A stretch of 64,000 nt of DNA from Sclerurus mexicanus (Eukaryota; Chordata; Aves; Passeriformes; Furnariidae): contig VWZF01003276.1 in the NCBI GenBank assembly GCA_013396755.1, positions 1,102,254-1,166,253 of the forward strand, read 5' to 3'. The translations under genes were made by a program, and so were the position numbers. The notes under the pieces are model-generated. The model did not search any database. It was not told the origin of the DNA and saw only the letters and a list, made by a program, of their open reading frames with translations. Positions 10,645 to 24,300 of the stretch are shown here, piece after piece (positions within the stretch are counted from its first letter, which is position 1; each line of letters begins with the position of its first letter).

Positions 10645-13600
10645 AGTAAGATGAAATTGTTCCCTTACAGGTGGATAGCGTATATTAACTTGCAGATCTG
10701 TCCTTGGGCTGTATTGAGGAGGTAGAAGACGTAAAGGTGCCTTAGGGACTCTAACACCAAAATTCTAATTTCTGGAGGTTAATACTGCAGCAAACTAATT
10801 TCACTAAAATTATTGGACCCCAATGAGTGCATATGTGCACTCGTGCTGCTGGAGCCAGGGCTCAGGAGGACAGTTAAGTCACAGCTCAATAGGAAACCAG
10901 TGTTAGCCAGCAATGAGTCTGCAGCGCTGCTCACAGATGTGGTAAATGGTCTGCAGCAGCTGCAAGCTGAATACTGGAGAAAAATAGCATGGATGATAGT
11001 TTTCAGAGAGTAAGTATTTTAAGGTGGAATTTTTCAAGACGAGAAAATTCAGATTTTTGATTTTCAACTTCTCATGTACCCAGAGGCAGATGAGCAGCAC
11101 AGATGGTTAGATGGTTTTTCTTGATGTTTATAAGGTAATAAAAATGCACTGGGTGTGTTTGATCTTTCCTGTGGTTGTCTTGGTGTTTATATTGGAGATA
11201 TCCAAATCTTGCAAGTCTGGAGCCAAATATTATCTGTATGAAATCTTTGTCCTAGTACTACATCCTCCCTTGCAATATCATTCACATGTAGTTGTTCTGT
11301 TGCCAAATTTTTCAGAACTCTAAGAAACATCCCTTCCATGGACTCTCAGCTAAATCAAGTAACTGAATCCTTTCTGTGTTCCTTGGATTCAGGTTATAAA
11401 CTGCCATACAATGCTATTGACTAAATTTATTTCAGTTCTCTCACTTCCCCTTAACCTCCCATATTGGCCAAATTTCCTCTTCTTTGCTGCCTTCCCTTAC
11501 TCCTTGGTTGAATAACAACATATGTCTCAGCCAAACACAAACCCACCTGTTTTTAAGCACTGTTTGTCACACCTCCTCCCTCGAACTCAATGTCCCTACA
11601 TCCAAATGCTCTGTGTAAGGTAAAATCTGGTACTGATTTTGAATGGCTAGTCATAGATCTAGGCTGACTTTTTTTTTCCAGTGGGAGGGATGGAGATTCA
11701 TTATCGTTGAGGTGACTGGCATAAAAACAAAGCCTTATCCTCCAAAGGAAAAAATGCTAAAATTTACCCTCTCCAATAATACAGGAGTTGAAGGGAAATG
11801 GAGAATAAATCAAAGGCCACTGGAGTAAACTACAAGTCAACTAGAAAGCACTCAGTCAAGCCTTAAGGGTACCAAACTAGCTCAATTTTTGGAAAAGATA
11901 AAGGCTGATTTAATCTGACTCTAGATGTAAAAAGTCTTCAGAGCTAAAGGAGAAATAAAACTGACTTTTTTTTCTTTTTTTTTCCTGGAATGCACACTAG
12001 AGTAGTGGCAGTCCAGCATAGCTGGATTATTTCAGGAGACAAGCTCACCTGTGACCAATACCATTTACTTATATGTCTGTATCTTGCGCAGTTGCTATGT
12101 TAAAACTCACTTCAAAATATCATGAATCCCAGCAGTCTAAGAAAGGTCCATTTCTAAGACCTTCCCATAGGACAATACCAGTGATAGAGACCTCTACAAG
12201 GAGAAACCTCTTCCTGCTAATTATTTAAGGGCTAAGCAAGTACCAAAGCTGCAGATGAGGAAGTAAAAAGAGGAATGAATCAGTCTTGGAGCATTACAGC
12301 AAAAATCTCTGTTGTGGAAAGCAATATATGCATCCAGTTGGGTAGTATATCTCTGCAGATATGCCTGAAATAAACACCAGCGCTAACACCATCTCAGCTC
12401 CTTTTGGATTTAAGTAGTTTGAAATAAAGCAGTTTTTGTCCTCTGGAAATACTGCTACTACAGATTTGCAAACCAAAGTAGAAATTATACTGTTGGCAAG
12501 GGCAAAAAATAGATGCTTGTCAAATATTGGATTCAGAAAAAAGAATACACATTTTTAGAAATCTCTTCAATTAGAAGGTAGAATTTTGGATTAGAAATGT
12601 TAAAGCACACACTGAATCTGTCAAGATTGTAAATGTCTCTGCACTTCAAGTTCCTAAAGATCCATGCATGCTTTACATGTAGAGCACATCTCTGAGATTA
12701 GGCCTTTAAGTCCTCATTTTTCAAGCAGAGATAAAATACAGAACTGTTAGGATGTGATGAGCTGATATTTCAATCATTCTTTGCAGAAGTGTAAAAGATT
12801 GTAAGAGGTCTAAAGTGGGGGCAAGCATGGCTGAGCTAAGATAAGCCTGAATAGATATATGAAAAAGCCACCTGACAGAAAATTCATACTGAGCTTAGTG
12901 TTATGCCTTATAATCCAAGCTCTAATCTTCATAAGTACACAAATACACAGATTTTAATGGTGTCTACTTCCTCCTAAACACACCTTGAAAGATTCGGCTT
13001 CAAACATGCTATATCCAAAGTTTTTTAAAATTCTGTTTGATCCAACCATACCCATAGACTACTATGGAGCTGTTAGACCTGTATTAGCCTGATGACTTTC
13101 ATGCTTCAAAAATGTAACTATTTTATAAGGAAAGTGGGCTAAGTTTGCTCACATCTAGAAAAAAACATGGAGATGAAAGAGCAAGTGATATGACATAATG
13201 TATCACGAATCATTCCCTCAGTGATTATTAGTTGTTTTCTTCCTGTTTGCCAGTCATTCGGGAACACTCCCTGTCTGTCTGTAATTCTGGTGGTTTATCA
13301 CATAATTTAGATGGACAAATCCCACTCTGCAGATAGTCTGCCAGGAGAGCACTTCAGCATTATTCATTGGGTACTATTACTGGTAAGCAACATGTCATTT
13401 AGGCTATACTGTCTTGTTTGTGCTATCTGGTTGTGCAATGGCAATGCTGAAACAAGGAATGATGAACATATTTCCCAGATGAAGTTTCAGATGAATGACT
13501 ATTCATGGTAACTACTATAAGACTTTCATGATTTACTTATGGTTTCCATGAATATGATTATAGTCATCCAAACAATGAATTTAGTAATCAGAAGAAGCAA

Positions 13601-13940
13601 CTTGTTCTGCAGATTCCGAGAAACAAATTCAGATTCAGGTCAAGAGTTCCCTGAACTTCAAGCCCTTTTCAAAATGCGGAAATGAATGTCAGCATTTTCA
13701 GAGCTGATAACTGCTGTATTCCTCCCTGTTGGATTTTTTTTTTTTTGGACCCTGGTCAAAACATAAAAATTTAAAAAAAAAAAAAAAGTTTATTAAAACT
13801 GTTGGTTTTTTTCCACAAAGTTTACATGGGAAAGGAATTTTGTGAACAAAGCACCGGAGTACAGGAGCTCCTGACTTTTAAAACCACATCCAATAACAAA
13901 CGTTTTGGTGCCTGTTGGCCAGTTCGGTGGTTTAACATAC
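10645..13940. other. Unassigned non-coding sequence
   Basis: I see no gene, RNA gene or assignable repeat in this 3.3-kb stretch. Open frames are 60-70 codons and unremarkable. T-rich runs occur at about 11,668-11,680 and 11,967-11,984. An inverted T13/A15 pair lies at 13,734-13,787 and is listed separately. Confidence 0.55.
13734..13787. repeat. Poly-T / poly-A inverted pair
   Basis: A T13 run (13,734-13,746) is followed 26 bp later by an A15 run (13,773-13,787). The two can pair as a hairpin of 13 A-T pairs with a 26-nt loop. They could be two independent homopolymers. No flanking retroposon body is recognisable on either side. Confidence 0.7.
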
Positions 13941-13945
13941 CAAAA

Positions 13946-13990
13946 GTGTTGGCTTCAAGCCAACACCAATAGGTGTTTCACCAATAGGTG
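13946..13990. repeat. Hairpin plus CACCAATAGGTG direct repeats
   Basis: Positions 13,946-13,966 form an inverted repeat with 10-bp perfect arms (GTGTTGGCTT / AAGCCAACAC) around one central C. Overlapping its right arm is CACCAATAGGTG at 13,964-13,975. The same 12-mer recurs exactly at 13,979-13,990, a period of 15 bp. Each 12-mer is itself a CACC...GGTG mini-palindrome. The nesting of an inverted and a direct repeat is directly visible. It may be the terminus of an unrecognised DNA transposon or a local slippage product. Confidence 0.8.
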
Positions 13991-13994
13991 AAAA

Positions 13995-15280
13995 ATAGCT
14001 TTCTTTTCTGACAAAGCTGGCCTTTTACTTGTGACATATCTATCATCTGTTTTCAGTTTACTCACACTATTAAAATTATGCCTCGCTCTTTTCTGGATTT
14101 TGGGGGACTTTTTTGTAATTGTGAAAGAAATACAACGCAGCTTTTGCAAGGCTTTATGGTCAAAGGTGTTGTTATAACCATCAGTTATTTATTAAGAAAT
14201 GAATGCACTCTTGTTCAAGTGAATTCCAGCATGAATATCATATGACAGGACTGAAAGGAAACTTGTTTATTCTATAGACCAAAGTAGTATTTCTCTTAGA
14301 AAATTATAATATTGTTCATTTATCTTTGGAGAATTAATCTGATATGTCTCTTAGTTAAGCTTTAGGACTAGATTTTTCCACACTGAATCACCTTGTCAAC
14401 TATTTGTTCATGTGAACAATCCTATGTAAAGTTCAGGTCATACTGTGCATGAAAGAAAAGAAGGAACAGCTATGTCTTAGCCTCTGTTCTGGACAGCCCT
14501 GAGTCTAGAAATGACATTGAGTGGGAATATAAGTGAAATAATCTAGGCACAATGTTCTTGCATTGGAAATATGGTAATATTAGCCAACAGAAAAAAATAA
14601 CTAGATTTAATTAAATTAATATATGAGAAAGATTAAAGACAATGGGTGTTCTTCCCTTTGAAAATAAAATGTTTCAAGGTGAATCTAGCAGCAGTTTACG
14701 TAGAAATAGCTTGAAGTAAATGATGGATAGATTGTTAAAATAGTCTTTTAATGTTTAGAAAGCTAGAGTAAATAATACAGTAATAACTTCACAGTAAGTT
14801 ACAGCATCTTCTTCAATGCTCAACTGTCTTTGCAGGACAAGAAAAGATCAGAACGAAAACAGACTAGCATGTATATAATAAAATGCACATTTCTTTTATG
14901 AAAGTGGTATTCTGATCTGCCAATACTGCTCATGCAATATCTTTGTGTAACTCTGTACCCTTAGTACATAAAGTAATGATTTTCATTCAGCAAATATTGA
15001 ACATGATATGGGTCCAAGGGGCATGACAATCACAAGAATTACAACAACATATTTCTCACTGAGTTGTAGTATACATATCACAGAGATATGGCATACATGA
15101 TATTCAAAACATCTTTCCACCTTCCTCTGAGAGGCCATGTCCAAAACAGTTCCTGAGCCAAGACCTAGACTAGCCAGACCAGCAGGTCTATCTCATGTAG
15201 CAGATTCACATTACATCTGGATCTGACATGTTTTTTCTGCACACAATCTGCAAACACACTCACCCTTAGTGCCTCTGGTT
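13995..15280. other. Unassigned non-coding sequence
   Basis: No gene or identifiable repeat is supported. The sequence is AT-rich and rich in ATTA-type words, with no long open frame. Confidence 0.55.
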
Positions 15281-15282
15281 AC

Positions 15283-15350
15283 TCAATTATCAATAATAAT
15301 AACACTTGCTGAGTGTTCTTATCTTGAAAGTATCAAATTCAAATAAGCTA
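15283..15350 (-). mobile_element. Possible MIR/CORE-SINE 3'-tail relic
   Basis: AATAATAATAACACTT followed by GTTCTTATCTTGAAAGTATCAAA resembles the reverse complement of the AT-rich 3' tail and adjacent core of reptile and bird MIR-like SINEs. The similarity is short and remembered, and an (AAT)n tract alone would be weak. It is tentative. Confidence 0.28.
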
Positions 15351-15354
15351 GACA

Positions 15355-18300
15355 ATAACCACATCAAAAAAGAAAGCAAAGAAATCAGGAAGAAAGCTTG
15401 CATGGACTTCAGTAAGACCATGTTTATTTTTGGATTTTAAAGTTTGCTGCATAAAAGTCTCAACTCTTTCTGATCCCTATGTATGCATGCAATATATAGC
15501 TCCAATTTCATGTTATGAAAACACCCTTCTGATAGCCTGCAGGCCAGTCTCCATGTTGGTTTTTTTTCAAGTGAAAAACCCCCCAAACAAAGCAATTATT
15601 TTTCTTTCTTTGATATTACTTTGCAGTTATTTGCCCCTCACAGGAACTCCACCAGACCAACCCTATTTTATTCAGCATTACAGATGTAGTCCAAATTTCT
15701 CTATCCCTTTGCTTTGGAATCTAATGCTTACCAAAGAGTGACTAACACAGTAATAAACATTAAATCTGCATGATTTGTAACATTATTGTGACTTGTTCAA
15801 GGAATAGTTAGGTGCTCCTGTAACTCCTGGCATGAAGCACTTAGCCCACAAAGGCAAGATTCACTCCCAGTATTTACAGCACTACAATTAAAACTACAGC
15901 TTATGATTTTGATTCTGGAGCTCCCAGCTTCTGTTCTCTGCATTTTGTCTACCATGTGACTGCTGTGCTGAAAATCTACCTGGAAATTTATGACCATGCA
16001 GTGACACGGTCATGACTGTGACTATAAATCTAAGCCTGAATGCTGTCAGCAAGCTTCCTTTCCTTCACTGCTGCATTTTTAATGCTTGAGCTAACTAAGA
16101 TTATTTGAATTGCTTCAGCCATTTAAAATATTTATGCTGTTACGGAAGTCTTAAGGTCAAAAAGAAGTTGCTACTAATAGAAGCAATGTATTACCGGAGT
16201 CAGTGTTTGTGATTCTTAACTTTTTCCTGCTACATGACTCACTCCATTCAGTTATTTAGAAATGAACTTCTTTTAAAAGGACTGGCTCCTCACTCTTTAG
16301 AAAGAACTCTTTGCTAAAGCACAATCACAGCAAAACAGATCCAAGAAACTGAACTGAGAGAATGAAACAAAAAGGAAAGTATAAAAATTGATTCCTGTGT
16401 TAATATTTGCAGGCATTTGGTATTGCACTGTGTGATCTGCCAGAAAAAGCCAAGGGAAAGGCAACAAATGCAAAAATGTACATTTAAAATACATTAAAGA
16501 CCTGACCTGGGAACTAAAATAGCCAAGGCCATAAACGTTTTCACACTTAAAATTGGAAGCATCTGTGCAGAAGCAGCTGTTTACTCTAACATGCTGGTTC
16601 AGAGGGGCTGTTTTCCTCCTGGTAGATCTGCATTTCCTAGTACTCCTCCAGCTTTTGAACTGGATCACATCTAAATCCCAGAATCTAACAGGCAAGCAGA
16701 AATCTGGTGGTGTACAGGCTCCTGATTTGGGTGTTTGCATTATTTTCATTTTGTACAGATTTCTAACTCCAGGGAAGAACAAGAGACTGAGTGTAGCTGT
16801 AGACCAGAATAATACTGCAGGTTAAATTCCATATAAAATCTTTCTGATGCCTTTCAAGGTACTTAATCTTGGTTCCCTACCTTGGCTCTCTTCCTTCAGC
16901 CCCCCAGATCAGCAAGCACAGGAGGGCACTGTCACCCTGCTCTGCACCCACCTGTCAGATGTCATGGTGCCAAGCAAAGAGAAGGAAATACATCTTGTGA
17001 TAAGAGGAGACATGTTTCAGTGGAGTCCTAAAAGCTGTGTATGAGCAGAAGCAGCTGCTGCGTGAGGAAGACCAGGCAGTGAATGGCTGGGAAGCAGGAG
17101 CTGCTGGCAGGTCCGATGTTGCCCCAACAGGAGGTTTAGCAAGGGCAGCCAACCCTCAAGTCGTAGCTGTGCCTGCATGTTTGCAAAGAGGAGGAGTTCA
17201 CGCCTTGGGGTACCCCTTAACAAAGGCATCTTCATGACCCCGTCTAGATATCATGCCTGGCTATGGTATTGCTTTTTATGCTTGCATTTCCACAGATGAT
17301 TTATGGCAATTTTGTGTTCATGAGGTAAAGGGGATTTGGAAAACCTGTGCAGGTTTCTAGCCTCATGCCTACAGGCAGGTGAAGGAGGACCCTGTTGCAC
17401 AATCAGTTGCAGTAAGAAGAATAGAATGAGATTTCTAAATCTAGAGTTAAGTGAGAGATGGTAACAGAGATCTCTACACCTTGTAAGTTGCATCTAACCC
17501 TTGAATTATAACATCATGGCCCGCCCCAGTGCTGGAGCTGCACTACATGACTGTCATGACTGGCAGTGACACTGTACTGGTGCTGCTGGCACCATAATTC
17601 CACATCTGCAGGGGAAACTAACTAGCAAAATCTATTGAGCCTAGCATATTCAATGCAATGCATTGGCAAAGGCATGTTGGGAAGCCACTGTCACCTCCCA
17701 TCTGTGAGCATATCCCTGTCCTTTAGGTCTCTGAAATAAGCAGCATGTGGCTTCAAGAGCCACCTTGCCTGATTACAAGAAAAAAATTTTTAGATATTGT
17801 GTCCTGGGAAATGACCATCTGCATTACCAACAAGGTACTCAAAATCCGTGCCAGATGTTAACAGCTGTGTGCCCAGAGAGGAACAATGAAGAGCCATGAT
17901 TGTGGCTGTGGTGATAGTAAATTATGTGGTCAGCATCTATGTTTTAGCTGTTCACCCTGCTGTCCCACATATACCAGGATCAAGCAGAAAGTAGTATGTG
18001 AGTACCCTACCTCTCTGTAGAGCATCCTTCTTATTAATGGAGTTTTGTTTTACTGGAGAAGCAGAGTGACTTCTGATCACCATAATATAGTGAATTTTGC
18101 CAGTAAACTATTTTTTAAGAGGAGGTTAAAGAGTGCAAAATGTGGTGCTTTTTCTTAATTTTTTCTAAATCAAAATAAAATTGTGAGAATTTTGATTCCA
18201 CAATATGTAACTTTCACTTATGGAGTTAAAATAATCATCGCACAGACACTGTCCCTCAGTGCAGACGATATCATTTCAAATATGTTTCCTACAAAAGCTT

Positions 18301-21300
18301 CCAAAGCTCAAAACTGTGGTACATTGGCAATATTTTAGGTAGTCTGACATGAGGCATTTGTCATACTGTGAATACCTTATTAATGTTGGCCTGCTAGGCT
18401 CTGCCTATTTTTATAGAATAATAGAAACCAGCATGGAAATATTTAAATTTTTATAAAATATCCCTGAGTTTTAAAAGTCTGCAGTATAAGACATAGTTCA
18501 TAGTATAATTTTTTCCCAATAGCACTTTTATTTTTAATGAATGTGCATGTGATGCAACCCATCAGGTTAATGAACTCCAGTCTGGCTTGAAATGTTTGCC
18601 CTGCTCAAACTGCAAGGACTGTATGCCCACAGGTGATCTCAGAAGGGTGAGTACCACAGTGACCCAACCTACCTACCCCAGGAAATAAAATACATTAACC
18701 AGGTCTGACTGTGCTTCCTTCTTTGCCTTGTAGAATATACAATATTTATGATTAAGCTTCGTAAATGAAAATAAGAGCAGTTTCTGTGCTCATTCGAGCT
18801 GCACAGCCTTATTCTGGGTGACTCATTCATTGAGTCAGGCAGCCATGCATGCAGTCATTCATAAGTAATGCCACGCTTCCCTTCAGCAGGCAAGAATGAT
18901 TTACCTCTCTGCTGCCTTTCAGTGTTTGTTCAGCAAACACTCTAAGCTAGAGAGTTCCTATTTCAAGTTTCGTCCTTATTTTTAAAGAAACAGTGTTATC
19001 TAAAAGTGTATAGGCTGCTGCACATAGAGGTGAGCACACCTCTGTAAGAAATGGCTGCAATCCATAGTATTCCTCACAAAAGATTCTATTTTTTCTTGGC
19101 ATCCATGAAAACCGGCTCCTACTTACAAGCAAGATTTCAGCTCCATTTACACTCATGCCTTGCCACAAGCAGGCCTATAAAACCAGACCCTTTTTAACAT
19201 TCCCCAGGACTCCTAGAGGAGGACTGATTACTCACCCTAATCTCATGCAAAGAAACATGAAGCACCAGCAGATTTTCTGTCACCAATAATTGTTTGCTAA
19301 TTTCAGCAACTAACAGGAAATAAAACCATACAGAGTATCACAGACCAAGGAAGAGCTTTTGATCTGGGCAATTTTAAGGAGCTATGAAGAATGAAGATCT
19401 GAACAGAGCTGGAGATAAGCAATAATGGATCCTTGATTCTTGTAAATTCATAGCATAGGGGTTGACCTCATTCAACTTCGCACAAATAAAAGTGAGGTAG
19501 CAGTCTAAGATAATCATTTTAGTACTCTACCCATTTCAAGAGGAGGAGTGAGAGTAAGTTTACATGAAAGCAGTGTGACACTGCCTATAGGATTTCTGAG
19601 TCTTCTGGCACTATTTAATTTCTGTTTATAGTGAAATTACAAGGTAAATGCAAGTAAATATCAACAAATACACAGCTCAGGTCAGTCCTCAAAACTAACA
19701 AAATTCAGAAGGCAGACACACTGGATGAAACAGAAAAGTTATGCAGCACAGGTGCCTCCTCCCCTTTTGAGGAGAGGAAGAGAACCTTTTTCTTGATTTC
19801 TAAATAGAATTATGAGCTGCTGGGAAAGCTGGCTTTAAGCAATGGTTTATTTCATGCTTTTTTTTCCACAGGAAAAAAAAAAGTAACTGAAAGTTAAAAA
19901 GATAGTTGTGACATTCATATATCCCATACATCTAGGGTATCACAATTGGAAACCCTTTGTGAACATATTTTTCATCAGTCACAGAAAAAGTAAACTCATT
20001 TTTTCCCATTTCCTCAAGATTTCAAAACTCTACACTGTATCATTAAACATAAGTCATTAAATTATGTCTCAAGCTAAAGGAATTTCATGCTTTGAAATTC
20101 TTTTGAAGTTGACAGATGATTTTATTTTCATGGTTTGCTTTTTTATTTTGATTCTTAAAAAAGGAACCTTGGTTTATCTTCCATTATTGTTCTCTTTTAT
20201 AGCTCATCAAAGGATATATTTATGAAAAGGTACATATTCATGTTAAAGAATAATGTTTTGACACTGCTGGTAACAGAAAGACTTTAAAAATACCTATTTA
20301 AATAATTTAACTTTCCTTTTTTTAATTGGATTTTCAAGGAAATTAGAATTGTTTTCTTTGAATTTTTGCTTCTTTATTTTTCAATGTATGTAGCATACTG
20401 CACAAAAAAGAACAGTAACACTGGACCATATATTTCTGCTGTCTTTTAAGTTCTGAAGCATTTTAACTGAAAGAATTTATTTAGGACACTTTAACAGGAT
20501 TGTGCTAGTGAGGACTACTAACTATTAAAACTTGTTAATCTTTGTACTGCAGTAAAGTCCCTTTATTAATTTGCTGCTGTTGTCTAAATCTCAGGTTGCA
20601 AGTCTTGTGCAACAGATGTTGGTTTAGGATTATTACTCCAGACAGCGCAGGGGGCATTATATCCTCTTTGGAATCCTGACCACAAGAAAGAGAATGAATA
20701 ATCACCAGTATGAGTCTACACAATGAGCATGTTTCATATGTTAACCCCCCTAGAAGCACAAACAGCTCAGTCATCAATGTTCTGTTCATCAAGGCATTTC
20801 CAAATAGCAACTCCTTTAAGAAACAGGATATTATGCATTGAATAGCATTTCTGCTCTACTTTTCTCTTTCACTTTGAATTCATTCAGGCACCTTGAAGCC
20901 ACACATAGAAGTTGCAGTGACACTCACTGGAGAAGGCTGAGCTGATTGCTTTCTGCTCCATGATCTGCTGAGACTCCAGGCACCAGGTTCTTTATGGTAC
21001 TGATTACTCTTGCATTTTAGCCCATTAAGCACTGCATATCTGCTGAGCTATCCAACTTTTATTCAGAAAGCTAAAAACCTGTGTCATCATCCAGCACTCT
21101 GCAGACGCCCTAGATATTACAGCAGCACAATCACTCTACTGTTTAGAGTACTTTGTTCCTGTCTCTGTGAATTATGGGGTGTCAAATCATGGCATATGTT
21201 GCTAAAGTAAGAGGTAACCCAATATGACGTGGCATAATGGGATACAGACTATAGGTTCAGGGAGAGGGATGGGAAGGGAAGTACAACTAGGTCCATATCT

Positions 21301-24300
21301 GATGAAAAATCAGTCACCAAAAATTTAGCTAAGCACTTACTTGTATTTTACCAGATTATTCCAAGAAAGAATCAAAATTTGTTTGCACAGTGATCTCAAA
21401 GCAAATTAATTTGATTAAGTAGCTATAAAAAGTAAACTCAAACCCTTTATTTGTATTTCAATTAGCTCGTAGCTTCTGCTGATCCAAAAGATGCCCCATT
21501 TCATCAGCATTAGCAGCCTCTGTAATTTGAAAAGTTCTGCAGAAGCCCTTGAGTTTCACCAGTTTGGAATAGGCACGGGGTGCATTTCAAAGGTTTCTGT
21601 CAGAAACATGTTCATGATTTCTTGCCAAGTTCATGTCTTCCTACTCCTCCCAGCCTTGCAACTCCTTAGCAACAAAAGGCTCCTAAGATCCACCAGTCTG
21701 TCCTAGGTTCAAAACTCCCCTTGCCTTCAGAGATCATTTTGGCACTTGTGGTTCTCATTCCACAGAAGATCATAACCAAACGTTGCAGTGCCAATATCCT
21801 TTGTGGAATGGCTTTATCTGTATCTATGCAACTCTACTCAAATGCTATAGAAAGAACCAAATTAACCTCAGAGCTCTGTTGCAATGACACATGAAACCAA
21901 TACCTTGTGAGACATTTAGGGTTTATTCCACACCAGGCTCCTGTACCTCTTTTTCTCTCTTTACCTGCACCTAGGTATGCTCAGCAGCAGACAGGGAGAA
22001 GGGGTCTCTCAAGAGAGTGACACATTAGCCTGCAGCCTTATTGTTCTCAAGGGAGAAGTACTTTCCCTGTCCTAGAATAGTTATTTTTAATTGCAAAACA
22101 TTCTCTGCCTAAATAAAAACAAGATTCCCCTTGGCAGACTCAGACAGGCCAATGGTTATTTATTATTTAGAATATCATTGTACATTTGAACTCAGTCATG
22201 AATCAGAATCCCCAGGGCCACCTTGCTACGTATAGATGAATCTAAATGTACAGCTTTGTATCCTTTAATTTCTGATTAAGATTTTTGATAAATGGGTCAT
22301 TGAATTAGAGAAATGGCTGCAGACAGCATGGAGCACTGAAAAGACATTCTGGGAAAAGTGCTTGTCTTCTATTAATGTGGTATTTGTCCCACTAAGTGTT
22401 TTTGAGCAACATGTACAAGGTTAGTTTCTGACAGCAGAAAAAGGGAAACCGAAGAAACATTTTAAATGGCTGAGAAAGTTTCAGAGAATAAAAAATCTTT
22501 CACCTGCTAATTAAGAAAATGTACTGTATACTACAACCTTACTGGATGCAAAATTTTATGTTCTTATTAGGTGCGTTCTTTGTTTCAGCTCTGTTTTTAG
22601 TATTTTCTGATAAAATCCTGAACAAAAATCAGAATTCCCTTCCATGGTTTATCAGATTGCTAGTACCCAACCTTTTCTTGCAGTTGTTCACTTGTTTCTG
22701 AAAAGTGTCTCACAGAAGAAGAGCTCTGTGTTGGTCTGTCCCCAAACATTTAATGAAGACCTCCTTTGCTCCATTCCAAATCTGCCAGCTCCATCAGCTG
22801 CATGCTAGAAGGATTTGCTCTAGTTCCCTGTCTAAACGACTGTCTACAGCAACAGTTAAATCTCTTCCCAAACATTGATTACCTCCAAGAAAAAGAGTTT
22901 GGTCACTACGTTTTCCTCACCATCTAAATGTTACTAAAAATCAACCCAATAGACCTACAAAATCTGTCTGTAAGGGCAGTGTCTGATGACTCGCATGTTA
23001 CAGGTGAAAACTAAGATGGAACAGAATCAGCAACTCATTACATCTTTGCTGAGTTGGCAAAAAACTTTGAAATAGCACCTCTGGATATGAGAAAACATCA
23101 GCAAAGAAGAAAAAGTACATCTCCCTGCAGACAACCAGCTCCACTCAACTTTAAACAATTATTAATGGATGTCTTCCTAGATGGAAGTTAAAAATGCATT
23201 TTAAAGAATAAGGGATAAACTCAGTAGGGTTTTATGCTTCTGGGTTAGACTCATCCCTCTTGACTTTGCTTTTGTGTGAATATTTATAGTAGACATCAAC
23301 TCTGTTTTTCTATATTTTCCTGTATATTTGACAGTTGCTATGTGAAACTTCCTTGTGTTTTGAAAAGCTGATTTAGCAGGATCAATCAGATGTTCCTTCT
23401 GGGTTCATTTTTCAACCTGGGCAAGAAAAGGATGAAGTTTGGTCCTGTGGCTCTGAACACATTTCTGTCCTTACTTACACAGAGTTCCTCCAATGGTGGT
23501 GAAGGATTCCCTCCTCCCAACAAGCATCTGAGAACACAGACAGGGAGGGGAAAGAATGATTTTTTTCAGATGCCCCTCCTGCACATGTTGCTCACACGCC
23601 CAGGGACATACAGCTCGCCAAATTTGGAGAGGAAAGGAAAGAACTTCTTATTTCAGATTCTTTGGGAACTGAGGGGTTGAGGAGAGCAAATAAATTTGGC
23701 TTTTTATGTAGCATGGTTCACCTGCTGCCATGATCTGGGTATTTTTTTAATTATACCTTTTTTTTTTTTTCCTCAGAACTAGTGACATTTTGTTCACTTA
23801 TGTCTCAAACAGTAACAAATCTCGTGGGGTGGTTTGTAAGAACAGGGTAAGTGTGTGTAGAAGTATTAACCCACAATACTTTTCCAGCCTGCAAAAGTCT
23901 ACCATACAGAGGCTTCTGATCCAGAAACATTCTCTTCATGTTTAGTAACAGCTCAAGCTCACCGAATTTTTATTTAATGAACTAGATGTATCCAACCCTT
24001 CTTTAGCATCCCAAACACACCGGCAGGTGGCAAGGAAATCTGACAGTGCCTGCTGAAGTAAAATTTCCAAATTAGATAATCTTTAGCAGTTTTTTGAATT
24101 TAGAAATTGAGAGACGTTTCCATATCACTGTTAATGGCCATCTTATGTCACTCTCCAAATCAGGGACAAATATTTTCTGCCAGTAAAATTCATTGCATTC
24201 CATTTTTTCTTTAATAAATAAAGAATTCTTCTGTATCTGTGTTTTCTCTGCAAAACAGTACAGAGAAACAGAGGCTACAATCCTTCTAAACTTACACGGA

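Noticed and set aside
16297..16782. 161-codon open frame, the longest in the window (minus strand)
   Set aside because: No recognisable domain, mixed hydrophobic and basic content, an overlapping open frame on the other strand, and low stop density are enough to explain it by chance.
22955..23090. MIR-like stretch (TTACAGGTGAAAACTAAG)
   Set aside because: Only one short word resembles the MIR core and the following motifs are missing.
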